The translations under genes and the position numbers were made by a program. Below the pieces are notes generated by a model, which did no database searches, was not told the DNA's origin, and worked only from the letters and a program-made list of their open reading frames with translations. This document shows, in pieces, positions 1 through 6,542 of a DNA stretch of 9,304 nucleotides. Each line of letters starts with the position of its first letter. Position 1 is the stretch's first letter. Source of the stretch: Oscillospiraceae bacterium (GTDB taxonomy: Bacteria; Bacillota; Clostridia; Oscillospirales; Oscillospiraceae). The DNA lies in the NCBI GenBank assembly GCA_017624645.1, contig JAGAMQ010000156.1, positions 1 to 9,304 of the forward strand. The letters are read 5' to 3'.

Positions 1-295
1 CCACCTTAATGGCAGCGCCCAAAAAGCAAAAACGCCACAAAAATCTGCCGAAAACCATGCAGAGGATCACAAACACCATGGGCATACAGATCCGTTCCAG
101 CAAAAACACCATATCAAAGGTGACCGCCGTGCCGTCAATCATCACATAACCGCTGTTGAAGCCGTTAATGACCATTTGGTACAGATTGGGCACCACCAGC
201 TGCAGATAGTCCACCATCACAAGGGTCAAAAGTCCCAGCAGCAGTGACGGGGCAAATTTTAGATAATAGCGGTTGATATGCTTGCCGAATATCAT
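1..295 (-). CDS. ABC exporter (permease/ATPase type), N-terminal fragment
   Basis: This is the first 98 codons of a gene that runs off the left edge. The start is the ATG at 293-295, preceded by AAAGGAG with 8 nt spacing. The visible part holds two hydrophobic segments (about residues 14-36 and 69-92) with a polar stretch between them. Its wording, including VVPNLYQMVING near residues 34-44 and GRFLWRFCFLGAAIKV near 83-98, resembles the first transmembrane helices of Clostridia ABC transporters that fuse a six-helix membrane domain to an ATPase domain. Such proteins work as dimers in the cytoplasmic membrane and usually export lipids, peptides or drugs; no substrate can be inferred here. The ATPase half (Walker A, signature, Walker B) lies outside the window, so the family call rests on the membrane domain alone. 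It follows the DUF2207-like gene on the same strand with a 57-nt gap that contains a terminator-like hairpin. Confidence 0.72.
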   Translation of the reverse strand, partial: MIFGKHINRYYLKFAPSLLLGLLTLVMVDYLQLVVPNLYQMVINGFNSGYVMIDGTAVTFDMVFLLERICMPMVFVILCMVFGRFLWRFCFLGAAIKV

Positions 296-320
296 TTTCC
301 CCGCTCCTTTCTCCTTTTGT

Positions 321-346
321 AAAAGCCCGGGAGACAGCTCCCGGGC
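321..346 (-). terminator. Intrinsic terminator between DUF2207-like gene and ABC gene
   Basis: A perfect 9-bp GC-rich stem (GCCCGGGAG at 325-333, CTCCCGGGC at 338-346) with a 4-nt loop is followed on the minus strand by TTTT (321-324). It starts 7 nt after the stop of the DUF2207-like gene. The U-tract is short and is followed by ACAAAA, so termination may be partial. The ABC gene's ribosome binding site begins about 10 nt beyond the T-run. Confidence 0.7.
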
Positions 347-352
347 AGAATG

Positions 353-2062
353 TTATCTTCGCAGGCTGTACAAAAGTCCCAACAGCTGCTCCAAAGGCAG
401 CCGTCTTGCCCGCCGGTTCATGGCATCCACGCCGTACTGCAGCAGCTTCATCCACTCCTTGGCGGTGAGCGGACTTTCTTTGGGGGTGATCAGACAGCCG
501 CAGCTCTCCAACCGGATACCGCCGAAGCGCCCCGCAAAGGCCTCTCCCACACCCAAAGCTATGGCACAGGGTGCCAGCCGGAAGAAATACTCCGGATCTG
601 TCTGACAGATCCTCTGCACCTGGGCCTTATCCAGCGTCCGCAGATACCGGCGCAGTCCCCGCAGCCGGGCAGCCTCCTGCACGCCCTCTTGGGTGCGGCG
701 GCCGGCCCATGCCAGCAGCACACCGGCAGCCAAAAGACCTGCCAACATCCACAGGGTCACCACCCACATGCCGCTGACTGCACCCAGCAGCAGCCAAAAT
801 GCCAGTATCCCGCCGCACAGATACAGCCGATGCCGGCAATCTCTGCGCAGATTGGCTGCCCACAGCTGCAGCAGCCAGCCGCTGATACCGCCCAAAGCAC
901 CTAGCAGCAGGATCAAAAAGATCTGCAGCACCGCACCGCCGCTGACAGAAATGGCAATGCACACACCACCAAACAGCCCGATGCCCGATGCCAAAGCCCG
1001 GAACACCGCAGCATTTCCGCTGCGCTTATGAATATGCTCCCGAATTCCGGCAGGCTTTTTTTTCGCAGCAGCCGTCAGAGCCGCATACCGGGAAGAACCG
1101 GTATGCACCGTAGATTGCTTCCCAAACAGCTTCCCGAACAGCTTTCTCTCGGATTCCTTTCGCTCATTGCCCATGTCCATGCGCTTGTGAAGGATCACCT
1201 GACCCTTCCTGTCCAGCTGCACCTGCAAATAGCCCAGCTGCGCCCATGTATATACCGTCAGAGCCAGCTGGATGCCCTGCATATGCATCACGCAGCCCAA
1301 TTCCCCGGCAGTCAACCCCTCCGGAGGATCGGTAATATCCTCCCGGCGCCAAGGCAGATGCCGCAGCATCAGCAGCCAGTAGATCAAAGCCAGCAGCCCA
1401 CAGATCCCCATGGCCATTGCCCCAAAGCTCCAGTCCCGGGTATCCGCAAGGGATTGGGGGAACATGGCTTCCTCCGGGATCAGCAGCAGTGTAAGGGTCT
1501 CGTGATCCTTCAGCTCCGTCAGTGAGGTACCGGATACGGTAGCGCCCTCTACCTTGTAGCTGAGATCCTTTTCGATGCTCTGCTGATGGTAGCCGCTGAA
1601 GAAGGCAGGCAGCGCCTGTGTGCTCCCGGGGAGTGTCACGGAGAATTCCAGAAGAGAAACGGTGCTTTCAAAGCCGGAAAGCATGGGAAGCCGCAGCTCC
1701 TGTACCCCGGCATCATTGGTATGTACCACATCGTGAAGGCGGTAGCTGACACTGAAGGACACCTCTCCGGTGATCTTGCCCAGCACCCGGTCCAGCCGAA
1801 CCTGTCGCACATTGTCAACCACCCGGCTGGAAACCATGCTACCGTTGACAGTCACATTGGTAGCCTCCCCGGGAACGGGATAATACAGATCCTGGGCTAC
1901 CTGATCCAGCCGCAAAGTCACCGACTGGGTAACCTGCGCGCTTCCGTCCTGAGAAACGGTGGCAAAGAAGCTTATCTTCGGTGCAGCCACTGCCCCGGAG
2001 ACGGAAAAAGCCAATGTCAGCACCAACACTGCCGCCGCCAAAAGCACCCCTATTCTTCGCAT
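353..2062 (-). CDS. DUF2207-like exported multi-pass membrane protein
   Basis: This is a 569-residue protein of unknown function. The chosen start is the ATG at 2060-2062, which has AGGAGG 7 nt upstream; an in-frame TTG at 2083 lies ahead of that site and is rejected. Residues 1-27 form a signal peptide, with likely cleavage after AVAA. Residues 28-210 are a beta-rich extracytoplasmic region beginning with a DGSAQVTQSVTL segment, as in DUF2207 N-termini. A membrane helix lies near 213-233, followed by PPEGLTAGELG (247-257), a recognisable DUF2207 linker motif. After a cytoplasmic stretch rich in basic residues come about four hydrophobic segments (355-375, 378-400, 414-432, 434-452). Near the C-terminus DPEYFFRLAPCAIALGVGEA (489-508) matches the family's NPeyFekyLPYAIALGV-type signature. 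The family is widespread in Firmicutes and has no established biochemical role. The gene has its own promoter and a terminator-like hairpin after it. Confidence 0.82.
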   Translation of the reverse strand: MRRIGVLLAAAVLVLTLAFSVSGAVAAPKISFFATVSQDGSAQVTQSVTLRLDQVAQDLYYPVPGEATNVTVNGSMVSSRVVDNVRQVRLDRVLGKITGEVSFSVSYRLHDVVHTNDAGVQELRLPMLSGFESTVSLLEFSVTLPGSTQALPAFFSGYHQQSIEKDLSYKVEGATVSGTSLTELKDHETLTLLLIPEEAMFPQSLADTRDWSFGAMAMGICGLLALIYWLLMLRHLPWRREDITDPPEGLTAGELGCVMHMQGIQLALTVYTWAQLGYLQVQLDRKGQVILHKRMDMGNERKESERKLFGKLFGKQSTVHTGSSRYAALTAAAKKKPAGIREHIHKRSGNAAVFRALASGIGLFGGVCIAISVSGGAVLQIFLILLLGALGGISGWLLQLWAANLRRDCRHRLYLCGGILAFWLLLGAVSGMWVVTLWMLAGLLAAGVLLAWAGRRTQEGVQEAARLRGLRRYLRTLDKAQVQRICQTDPEYFFRLAPCAIALGVGEAFAGRFGGIRLESCGCLITPKESPLTAKEWMKLLQYGVDAMNRRARRLPLEQLLGLLYSLRR

Positions 2063-2089
2063 GCCATCGCCTCCTTTTTGCAAATTCCG

Positions 2090-2110
2090 ACAGTTGGAGC
2101 CTTTAACTGT
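2090..2110 (-). promoter_or_regulatory. Dyad at the predicted transcription start of the DUF2207-like gene
   Basis: ACAGTT (2090-2095) and AACTGT (2105-2110) form a perfect 6-bp inverted repeat with a 9-nt spacer. The predicted start of transcription, about 7 nt past the -10 box at 2114-2119, falls within it. It could be an operator or a stem-loop at the 5' end of the mRNA. The minus-strand wording (CAGTTAAAGGCTCC) also resembles the inner edge of the neighbouring repeat (CAGTTTAACAAAGGCTCCC), so it may instead be a repeat remnant. Confidence 0.3.
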
Positions 2111-2113
2111 ATC

Positions 2114-2142
2114 ATTTTATCATGGTCCTTTAAAAAATGCAA
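2114..2142 (-). promoter_or_regulatory. Promoter of the DUF2207-like gene
   Basis: On the minus strand, TTGCAT (2137-2142) and TAAAAT (2114-2119) are separated by exactly 17 nt. The -10 box is preceded by TGA, giving an extended -10 (TGnTAAAAT). The box lies 51 bp ahead of the ATG. The -35 box ends only 3 bp from the arm of the inverted-repeat element. Confidence 0.55.
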
Positions 2143-2145
2143 TGG

Positions 2146-2357
2146 AAATTCCAGTTTATCGAGCAGTTTACAATCCCGCACCAGCCAAAGGCTCCCCTTG
2201 TCAGGGGAGCTGGCGAAAATCTTTGATTTTCGTCTGAGGGGTAGTTAATATTGCAATTTTGGATGCAATCGAAACGTTCTCTCTCCCTCAGTCAGCTACG
2301 CTGACAGCTCCCTCATCAGAGGGAGCCTTTGTTAAACTGCTCGATAAATCGGAATTT
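2146..2357. repeat. MITE-like inverted-repeat element
   Basis: This is a non-coding 212-bp element. Its outer arms, 2146-2170 and 2333-2357, are inverted repeats matching at 23 of 25 positions and sharing the core TTTATCGAGCAGTTTA. Inside them lies a second pair of inverted ends, each beginning CAAAGGCTCCC (from 2186 on the left, reading inward from about 2332 on the right). Each inner end is itself folded: GCTCCCC/GGGGAGC (2191-2210) and CGAAAATC/GATTTTCG (2214-2232) on the left, GTCAGC/GCTGAC (2291-2305) and GCTCCCTC/GAGGGAGC (2307-2326) on the right. The centre (about 2247-2280) is AT-rich. There is no transposase and I see no clear target-site duplication. I recall similar GGCTCCC...GGGAGC sequences as dispersed repeats in gut Clostridia. 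It fills the gap between the permease terminator and the DUF2207 promoter; the rest of the 2063-2406 gap holds those two sites. Confidence 0.72.
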
Positions 2358-2369
2358 GAAGTTATGCAT

Positions 2370-2401
2370 AAAAAGCAAGGACCACGGGAGCCGTGGTCCT
2401 T
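2370..2401 (-). terminator. Intrinsic terminator of the RND permease gene
   Basis: A perfect 11-bp stem (AAGGACCACGG at 2377-2387, CCGTGGTCCTT at 2391-2401) with a 3-nt loop begins 5 nt after the permease stop codon. On the minus strand it is followed by GC and then TTTTT (2370-2374). Confidence 0.9.
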
Positions 2402-2406
2402 GGGGT

Positions 2407-5400
2407 TTATTCTTCGATCACCATGTCTGCATCCGCTACCACGCGAAGTTCTTTCTTGTTCATCATGTCATAAATGCAAGGCACGACCAACAGGGTCATC
2501 AGCGTAGCATACATAAGACCGCCGATGCACACCACCGCCACAGGCCGGATCAGGGAAGTGCCCACATTTTGATCCAGTGCCATCTGTCCAAGGCCGATGA
2601 CCGTGGTCAGTGTGGTCATGAGAATAGGCCTCATCCTGGTTTTGCCTGCCTCAACAATGGCAGCCCTCCGGTCCACGCCCTCCTGCCGCAGCTGATTGAT
2701 ATAGTCCACCAGCACGATACCATTGTTGACGATGATACCGGTAAGCATGATAAAGCCGATGAGGGAGATCACACTGACCTCCAGTCCGCAAATCAGCAGT
2801 GCCGCAAAACCGCCGGTAAAAGCAAGGGGAATGGTGAACATGACGATAAAGGGGGATTTTAGCGACTGGAACTGTGCCACCATCACAAGGTATACCAGCA
2901 AAATGCCCAGCAGCAGCATGAGGATCAGCTGTTCAACGGCTTCCATGATGGTCTCATTTTCACCGGTGAAGGCATAGGTGACACCTTCGCCCAGCTCCAC
3001 ACCCGCCATAACCTTTTCCGCCTGACGGGTCACAAGGGTCACATTCTCCCCCTCAGTCAGGGTCGCACTTACCGTCAGATACCGCCGCTGGGACAAACGG
3101 GAAATGGAACTGAGACTGGTAGTCTCTTCCACCGTTGCCACCTCATGCAGAGCAAAGGTCTTTTTCTCACCGGTCTGGGTGGTTACCTCAAAGGTGTGGT
3201 CCTTCAGCGTGTCCGCCGTCAGCACCGCCCCCTCCGGCTTCTCCACAATCAGCTCCGTAGAGGTGCCGGACAGCTCCAAGGTGGTCACCGTGGAGGTGTT
3301 TTGCAGCGCCGCCGCCAGCTCCATATAGATCTGCGCCACGGTAACGCCCTGGGACATAGCCTTGTTCCGGTCCACATCCACATGCAGTGCCGGAGATAGA
3401 TCCTGCAAGCCGTTATCTACCTCTGCCACACCGGAGAGCCCCTCCAGCGCCTGTCCTGCCTTTTCCGCGGCAGCCTGCAGCTTCTGCATGTCATTGCAGT
3501 ACAGCTCCAAACTGATACCGGAACCGGAAAGCATGCTCATATCCATCATAGCCGAGGTGGCTGTGACTTCACAGTCCATCCCCTGGCAAAGTTCTTCAAT
3601 TCTTTTGCCCACAGCCGCACCGGAAGCCTTTTCATCGGAAAGGATCAGATACACCGTCAAATCCTTACTTTCGGCGCTGCCGCCCATCAGGCTCAGACCG
3701 CCGCCCATCATAGCACCGGCGGTTTCAATGCCCTCTACGGCAGCGATCTTTTCCAGCACCTGATCCGCAAGGGCCACCGCCTCTTCCATGGTGGCGTCCT
3801 CGGGCATGGATACCGTCACATTCACATTGGGCATATCCATTGCCGGCATAAAGATGAAGCCCTTGGCAAGGCTCAAAAGGCACGATACCACCAAAAGCGC
3901 CGCCGACACCGACAAAACGATGGCTTTGTGTTTCAGTGACCATACCACAGCCTTTTCATAGCCGGCAAGGAACCGGTCCATGAGGGGGGACTTAAATTTC
4001 TTTTCCTTCTTCAGCATACCGGCAGCCATGGCAGGGACCAGGGTCAGTGCCACGATAAGGCTTGCCAAAAGGGAGTAGGTCATGGTCAGTGCCAGATCCG
4101 TAAACAGCTGCTTGGTGATGCCCTCCACAAACACGATGGGCAGGAACACGCACACCGTAGTCAGGGTAGATGCGGTTATAGCACCAGCCACCTGCTTGGC
4201 ACCGGTGACAGCCGCCTGCATGGCAGTGGCACCCTTGTCCCGGAGGCGGTAGATGTTTTCAATAACCACCACCGAGTTATCCACCAGCATGCCCACCGAC
4301 ACCGCCAGTCCCGACAGGGAGATCATGTTGATGGTCACGCCGGAGAAATACATCAAAACGATGGCAAAGATCACACTGATGGGAATGGAGCAAAGGGTAA
4401 TAAAGGTGGGCCGCAGATCCTTCAGGAACAGAAAAAGCACCAGCACTGCAAACACGGCACCCAGCAAAAGGCTGCTCAAAATACTCTCTACGATCAGATA
4501 AATGTAGTCGCCCTGATTCATCAGGGGTACAAACCGCAGACCGGGATAGCTTTCCTCCAGCTTCTCAAACCGATCCAAAAGATTCTCGGTGGTCTCGGCA
4601 GTGGCATAGGTGCTCTGCTTTTCAAAGTTCAGCACAATACTGTCGATGCCGTCCAGCTTGGCATAGGTCTCATCCCGGTTGTCCGTGACCATCACCGCTG
4701 CCACATCCTTCAGATAGACAGGCTCCACGCCCTCCATCCCCATATCGAAAAGCAGCAGCTCCTCCAGCTGGTCTTTCTGGGTGATCTCCTTGCCCACGCT
4801 GACCATGTAGCTGACGCCGTCTTGCTCCACAGTGCCGGCAGGCATGGCAAAATTCTGTGCCGTAAGGATCTGACTGACCAGTTCCATGGTCAGGATCTTC
4901 TTCAGATCCGCCTGCTCCAGGGTCTGCTTTCTGGTATCCTCCAATGTGGTGATGCCGCCCTCCACCTGGGTCAGAGCAGCCGTCACAGTGCTGCCGTTCA
5001 CCGCCAGCTGTGTGGCGGCATCGGACAGCTCCAAAAGACCCTCCATCTGCTTTTGGCTCAGAGTCTTTTTTGCTTCCTCCAGCTGGGAGATCCCTCCCGC
5101 CAGCTGCTTCTGGCTTTCCTCAAGCTGAGCAAGCTGGCTGTCCAGCTCCTTAAGATCCACGCCCTGTCCGGCGAGGGTCTTCAAAAGCTCCTCCCGCCGC
5201 TGCTCCAGCTGGGTCATGGTGGTTTCCATCAGTGTGATCCGGGCAGCAAGGGTCTGCCGATTTACATTCCGGGCGGCAAGCTCCGCATCCAGCACCCCCT
5301 GATCTGCTGCCAGTGTTACATATTCTTCTGTAGCACGCAGGGCCTCCAGCTCCCGTTGGATCTCATCCTGGGGCTTGCCGCTTGCTTCAATGGCTGCGAT

Positions 5401-6351
5401 CTTTTCATCCATTTCCCCCTGCCGGAGTTCCAGTGCCTGCAGGCGCTGCTGCAGCTTCTTCAGCTGCTCCAGCTCTTCCCTGGTGGTTTTCTCCTGTTCC
5501 TCCAGGGCATCTATACCGGAATTCACAGCCTTCAGCACGGAAAGGGTGGTGTCCAGCTGCTTCTTGGCATCTTGAAGCTGAAAAAGCTGTTTGTCGATCT
5601 CTGCCGCACCGGCAGTGGTCTGCTGGGTCAGGGCGTCTTTGCCCTTGTCCAGCTCCTTTTGAGCCTTATCCATCTGCTTCTGGGCAGCCGTCAGTTCTTC
5701 CTTGGCATCGGTCAGCTCTTCCAACGCCTCATCCATCTTATCATTGATGGTGCCTCCCAGCTTCTCATTGACCTCATCGATCCGCTTCTGATCCAGCACC
5801 ACATGCAGCTGCTGCACCACCGTACCGGAGGTGCTGATCCGGGCAACACCGGCAACGCCCTCCAGCTTGTTAAGAAGCTCCTCGTCCAACAGCTGGGTCA
5901 GTTCCATGGTGTCCTTGCCCTCCATGGATACCGCCGCCACCATCACCGGCAGCATAGAGGGATTGATCTTCATAACATAGGGCGTCTGTACCATGTCGTC
6001 CCAACTGGAAGACAGGGTTGCAATGTTCTGCTGAATATCCACGCCCACGGTATCCATATTGACGCTTTCCTCAAACTCCAGCATCACCATACTGTAGTTT
6101 TCAGAGGACGTGGAGCTGACCTCCTTGATATCCTCCAGCGTAGCCATGGATTGCTCCATGGGCTTTGTGATCTCTGTCTCCACCTTTTCCGGACTGGCGC
6201 CGGGATAGGCGGTCACAATGATCACATAGGGGAAATTCATGTTGGGCAGAAGATCCGGGGTCATCTTCAGGTATGCCACCACGCCCAGGACCAGCACCGC
6301 AATCACCGCAACAAATACGGTAAAGGGCTTTTTTACACTGAATTTCGACAT
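2407..6351 (-). CDS. RND-family (HAE1-like) efflux permease with coiled-coil insertion
   Basis: This is a 1314-residue inner-membrane proton-driven efflux permease of the AcrB/SwrC type. Typical members have about 1,030-1,070 residues. The ATG at 6349-6351 has AAGGAG 7 nt upstream. The fold is complete: helix 1 (about 9-29), first extracytoplasmic domain (about 30-615), helices 2-6 (617-779), helix 7 (808-830), second extracytoplasmic domain (831-1135) and helices 8-12 (1137-1293). Signatures include PDLLPNMNFPYVIIVTAYPGASPEKVE-like wording (32-58), GVAGVARISTSG (165-176), GMLVDNSVVVIENI (687-700) and LTGIIVNNGIVLVDYI (1203-1218). The extra length is a Glu/Lys/Gln/Leu-rich heptad region at about 201-480, placed where AcrB has its outward-facing docking subdomain. 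In helix 4 only the first of the two AcrB aspartates is kept (D691, then N692), and the AcrB Lys940 position appears to be N1209. Both are, as far as I know, common outside proteobacteria. No adaptor or outer-membrane channel gene is adjacent, as expected for a Gram-positive cell. The substrate is unknown. The gene appears monocistronic, with its own promoter and terminator. Confidence 0.93.
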   Translation of the reverse strand: MSKFSVKKPFTVFVAVIAVLVLGVVAYLKMTPDLLPNMNFPYVIIVTAYPGASPEKVETEITKPMEQSMATLEDIKEVSSTSSENYSMVMLEFEESVNMDTVGVDIQQNIATLSSSWDDMVQTPYVMKINPSMLPVMVAAVSMEGKDTMELTQLLDEELLNKLEGVAGVARISTSGTVVQQLHVVLDQKRIDEVNEKLGGTINDKMDEALEELTDAKEELTAAQKQMDKAQKELDKGKDALTQQTTAGAAEIDKQLFQLQDAKKQLDTTLSVLKAVNSGIDALEEQEKTTREELEQLKKLQQRLQALELRQGEMDEKIAAIEASGKPQDEIQRELEALRATEEYVTLAADQGVLDAELAARNVNRQTLAARITLMETTMTQLEQRREELLKTLAGQGVDLKELDSQLAQLEESQKQLAGGISQLEEAKKTLSQKQMEGLLELSDAATQLAVNGSTVTAALTQVEGGITTLEDTRKQTLEQADLKKILTMELVSQILTAQNFAMPAGTVEQDGVSYMVSVGKEITQKDQLEELLLFDMGMEGVEPVYLKDVAAVMVTDNRDETYAKLDGIDSIVLNFEKQSTYATAETTENLLDRFEKLEESYPGLRFVPLMNQGDYIYLIVESILSSLLLGAVFAVLVLFLFLKDLRPTFITLCSIPISVIFAIVLMYFSGVTINMISLSGLAVSVGMLVDNSVVVIENIYRLRDKGATAMQAAVTGAKQVAGAITASTLTTVCVFLPIVFVEGITKQLFTDLALTMTYSLLASLIVALTLVPAMAAGMLKKEKKFKSPLMDRFLAGYEKAVVWSLKHKAIVLSVSAALLVVSCLLSLAKGFIFMPAMDMPNVNVTVSMPEDATMEEAVALADQVLEKIAAVEGIETAGAMMGGGLSLMGGSAESKDLTVYLILSDEKASGAAVGKRIEELCQGMDCEVTATSAMMDMSMLSGSGISLELYCNDMQKLQAAAEKAGQALEGLSGVAEVDNGLQDLSPALHVDVDRNKAMSQGVTVAQIYMELAAALQNTSTVTTLELSGTSTELIVEKPEGAVLTADTLKDHTFEVTTQTGEKKTFALHEVATVEETTSLSSISRLSQRRYLTVSATLTEGENVTLVTRQAEKVMAGVELGEGVTYAFTGENETIMEAVEQLILMLLLGILLVYLVMVAQFQSLKSPFIVMFTIPLAFTGGFAALLICGLEVSVISLIGFIMLTGIIVNNGIVLVDYINQLRQEGVDRRAAIVEAGKTRMRPILMTTLTTVIGLGQMALDQNVGTSLIRPVAVVCIGGLMYATLMTLLVVPCIYDMMNKKELRVVADADMVIEE

Positions 6352-6401
6352 ATATTAACTCCTTAAAGTCCAAAACTGCAACAATTATTATGAGCGATAG
6401 T

Positions 6402-6430
6402 AGCATACCATTTCCGGCGCACATATGCAA
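6402..6430 (-). promoter_or_regulatory. Possible promoter of the RND permease gene
   Basis: On the minus strand, TTGCAT (6425-6430) and TATGCT (6402-6407) are 17 nt apart, with TG one base before the -10 box (extended -10). It is 51 bp ahead of the start codon and beyond the terminator of the upstream gene. The boxes are weak matches, so this is the best candidate rather than a firm site. Confidence 0.4.
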
Positions 6431-6502
6431 TACGGTAACTGTAAATATTTTGTTACGTTTCCCATCAGCTTTCCCCAAATACCACCTGTTTATACATTTG
6501 GC

Positions 6503-6536
6503 AAAAAGCGTGTGCTGCCGGAAAGGCAGCACACGC
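6503..6536 (-). terminator. Intrinsic terminator of the sugar-binding lipoprotein gene
   Basis: A perfect 12-bp stem (GCGTGTGCTGCC at 6508-6519, GGCAGCACACGC at 6525-6536) with a 5-nt loop is followed on the minus strand by TTTTT (6503-6507). It starts 6 nt after the stop codon at 6543-6545 and separates this gene from the RND permease. Confidence 0.92.
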
Positions 6537-6542
6537 ACATAT

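Noticed and set aside
2063..2083. Upstream TTG start for the DUF2207-like gene adding seven residues
   Set aside because: The AGGAGG ribosome binding site lies inside that extension, 7 nt before the internal ATG.
350..2248. Several plus-strand open frames opposite the DUF2207-like gene (for example 350-904, 1028-1525, 1586-2248)
   Set aside because: They overlap a full-length gene with signal peptide, family motifs and its own signals, and lack ribosome binding sites and recognisable domains; high GC explains their length.
2186..2332. Hairpin-rich region considered as a CRISPR array or riboswitch
   Set aside because: There are no regularly spaced direct repeats with unique spacers, and the symmetry is inverted and extends to both ends, which fits a MITE-like repeat better than a leader RNA.
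4822..6366. Long open frame (514 codons) on the plus strand, antisense to the coiled-coil part of the RND permease
   Set aside because: Its Leu/Gln/His/Gly-rich, repetitive composition is what the opposite strand of Glu/Lys/Gln/Leu codons gives. It starts with a TTG without a clear ribosome binding site and resembles no family I know.
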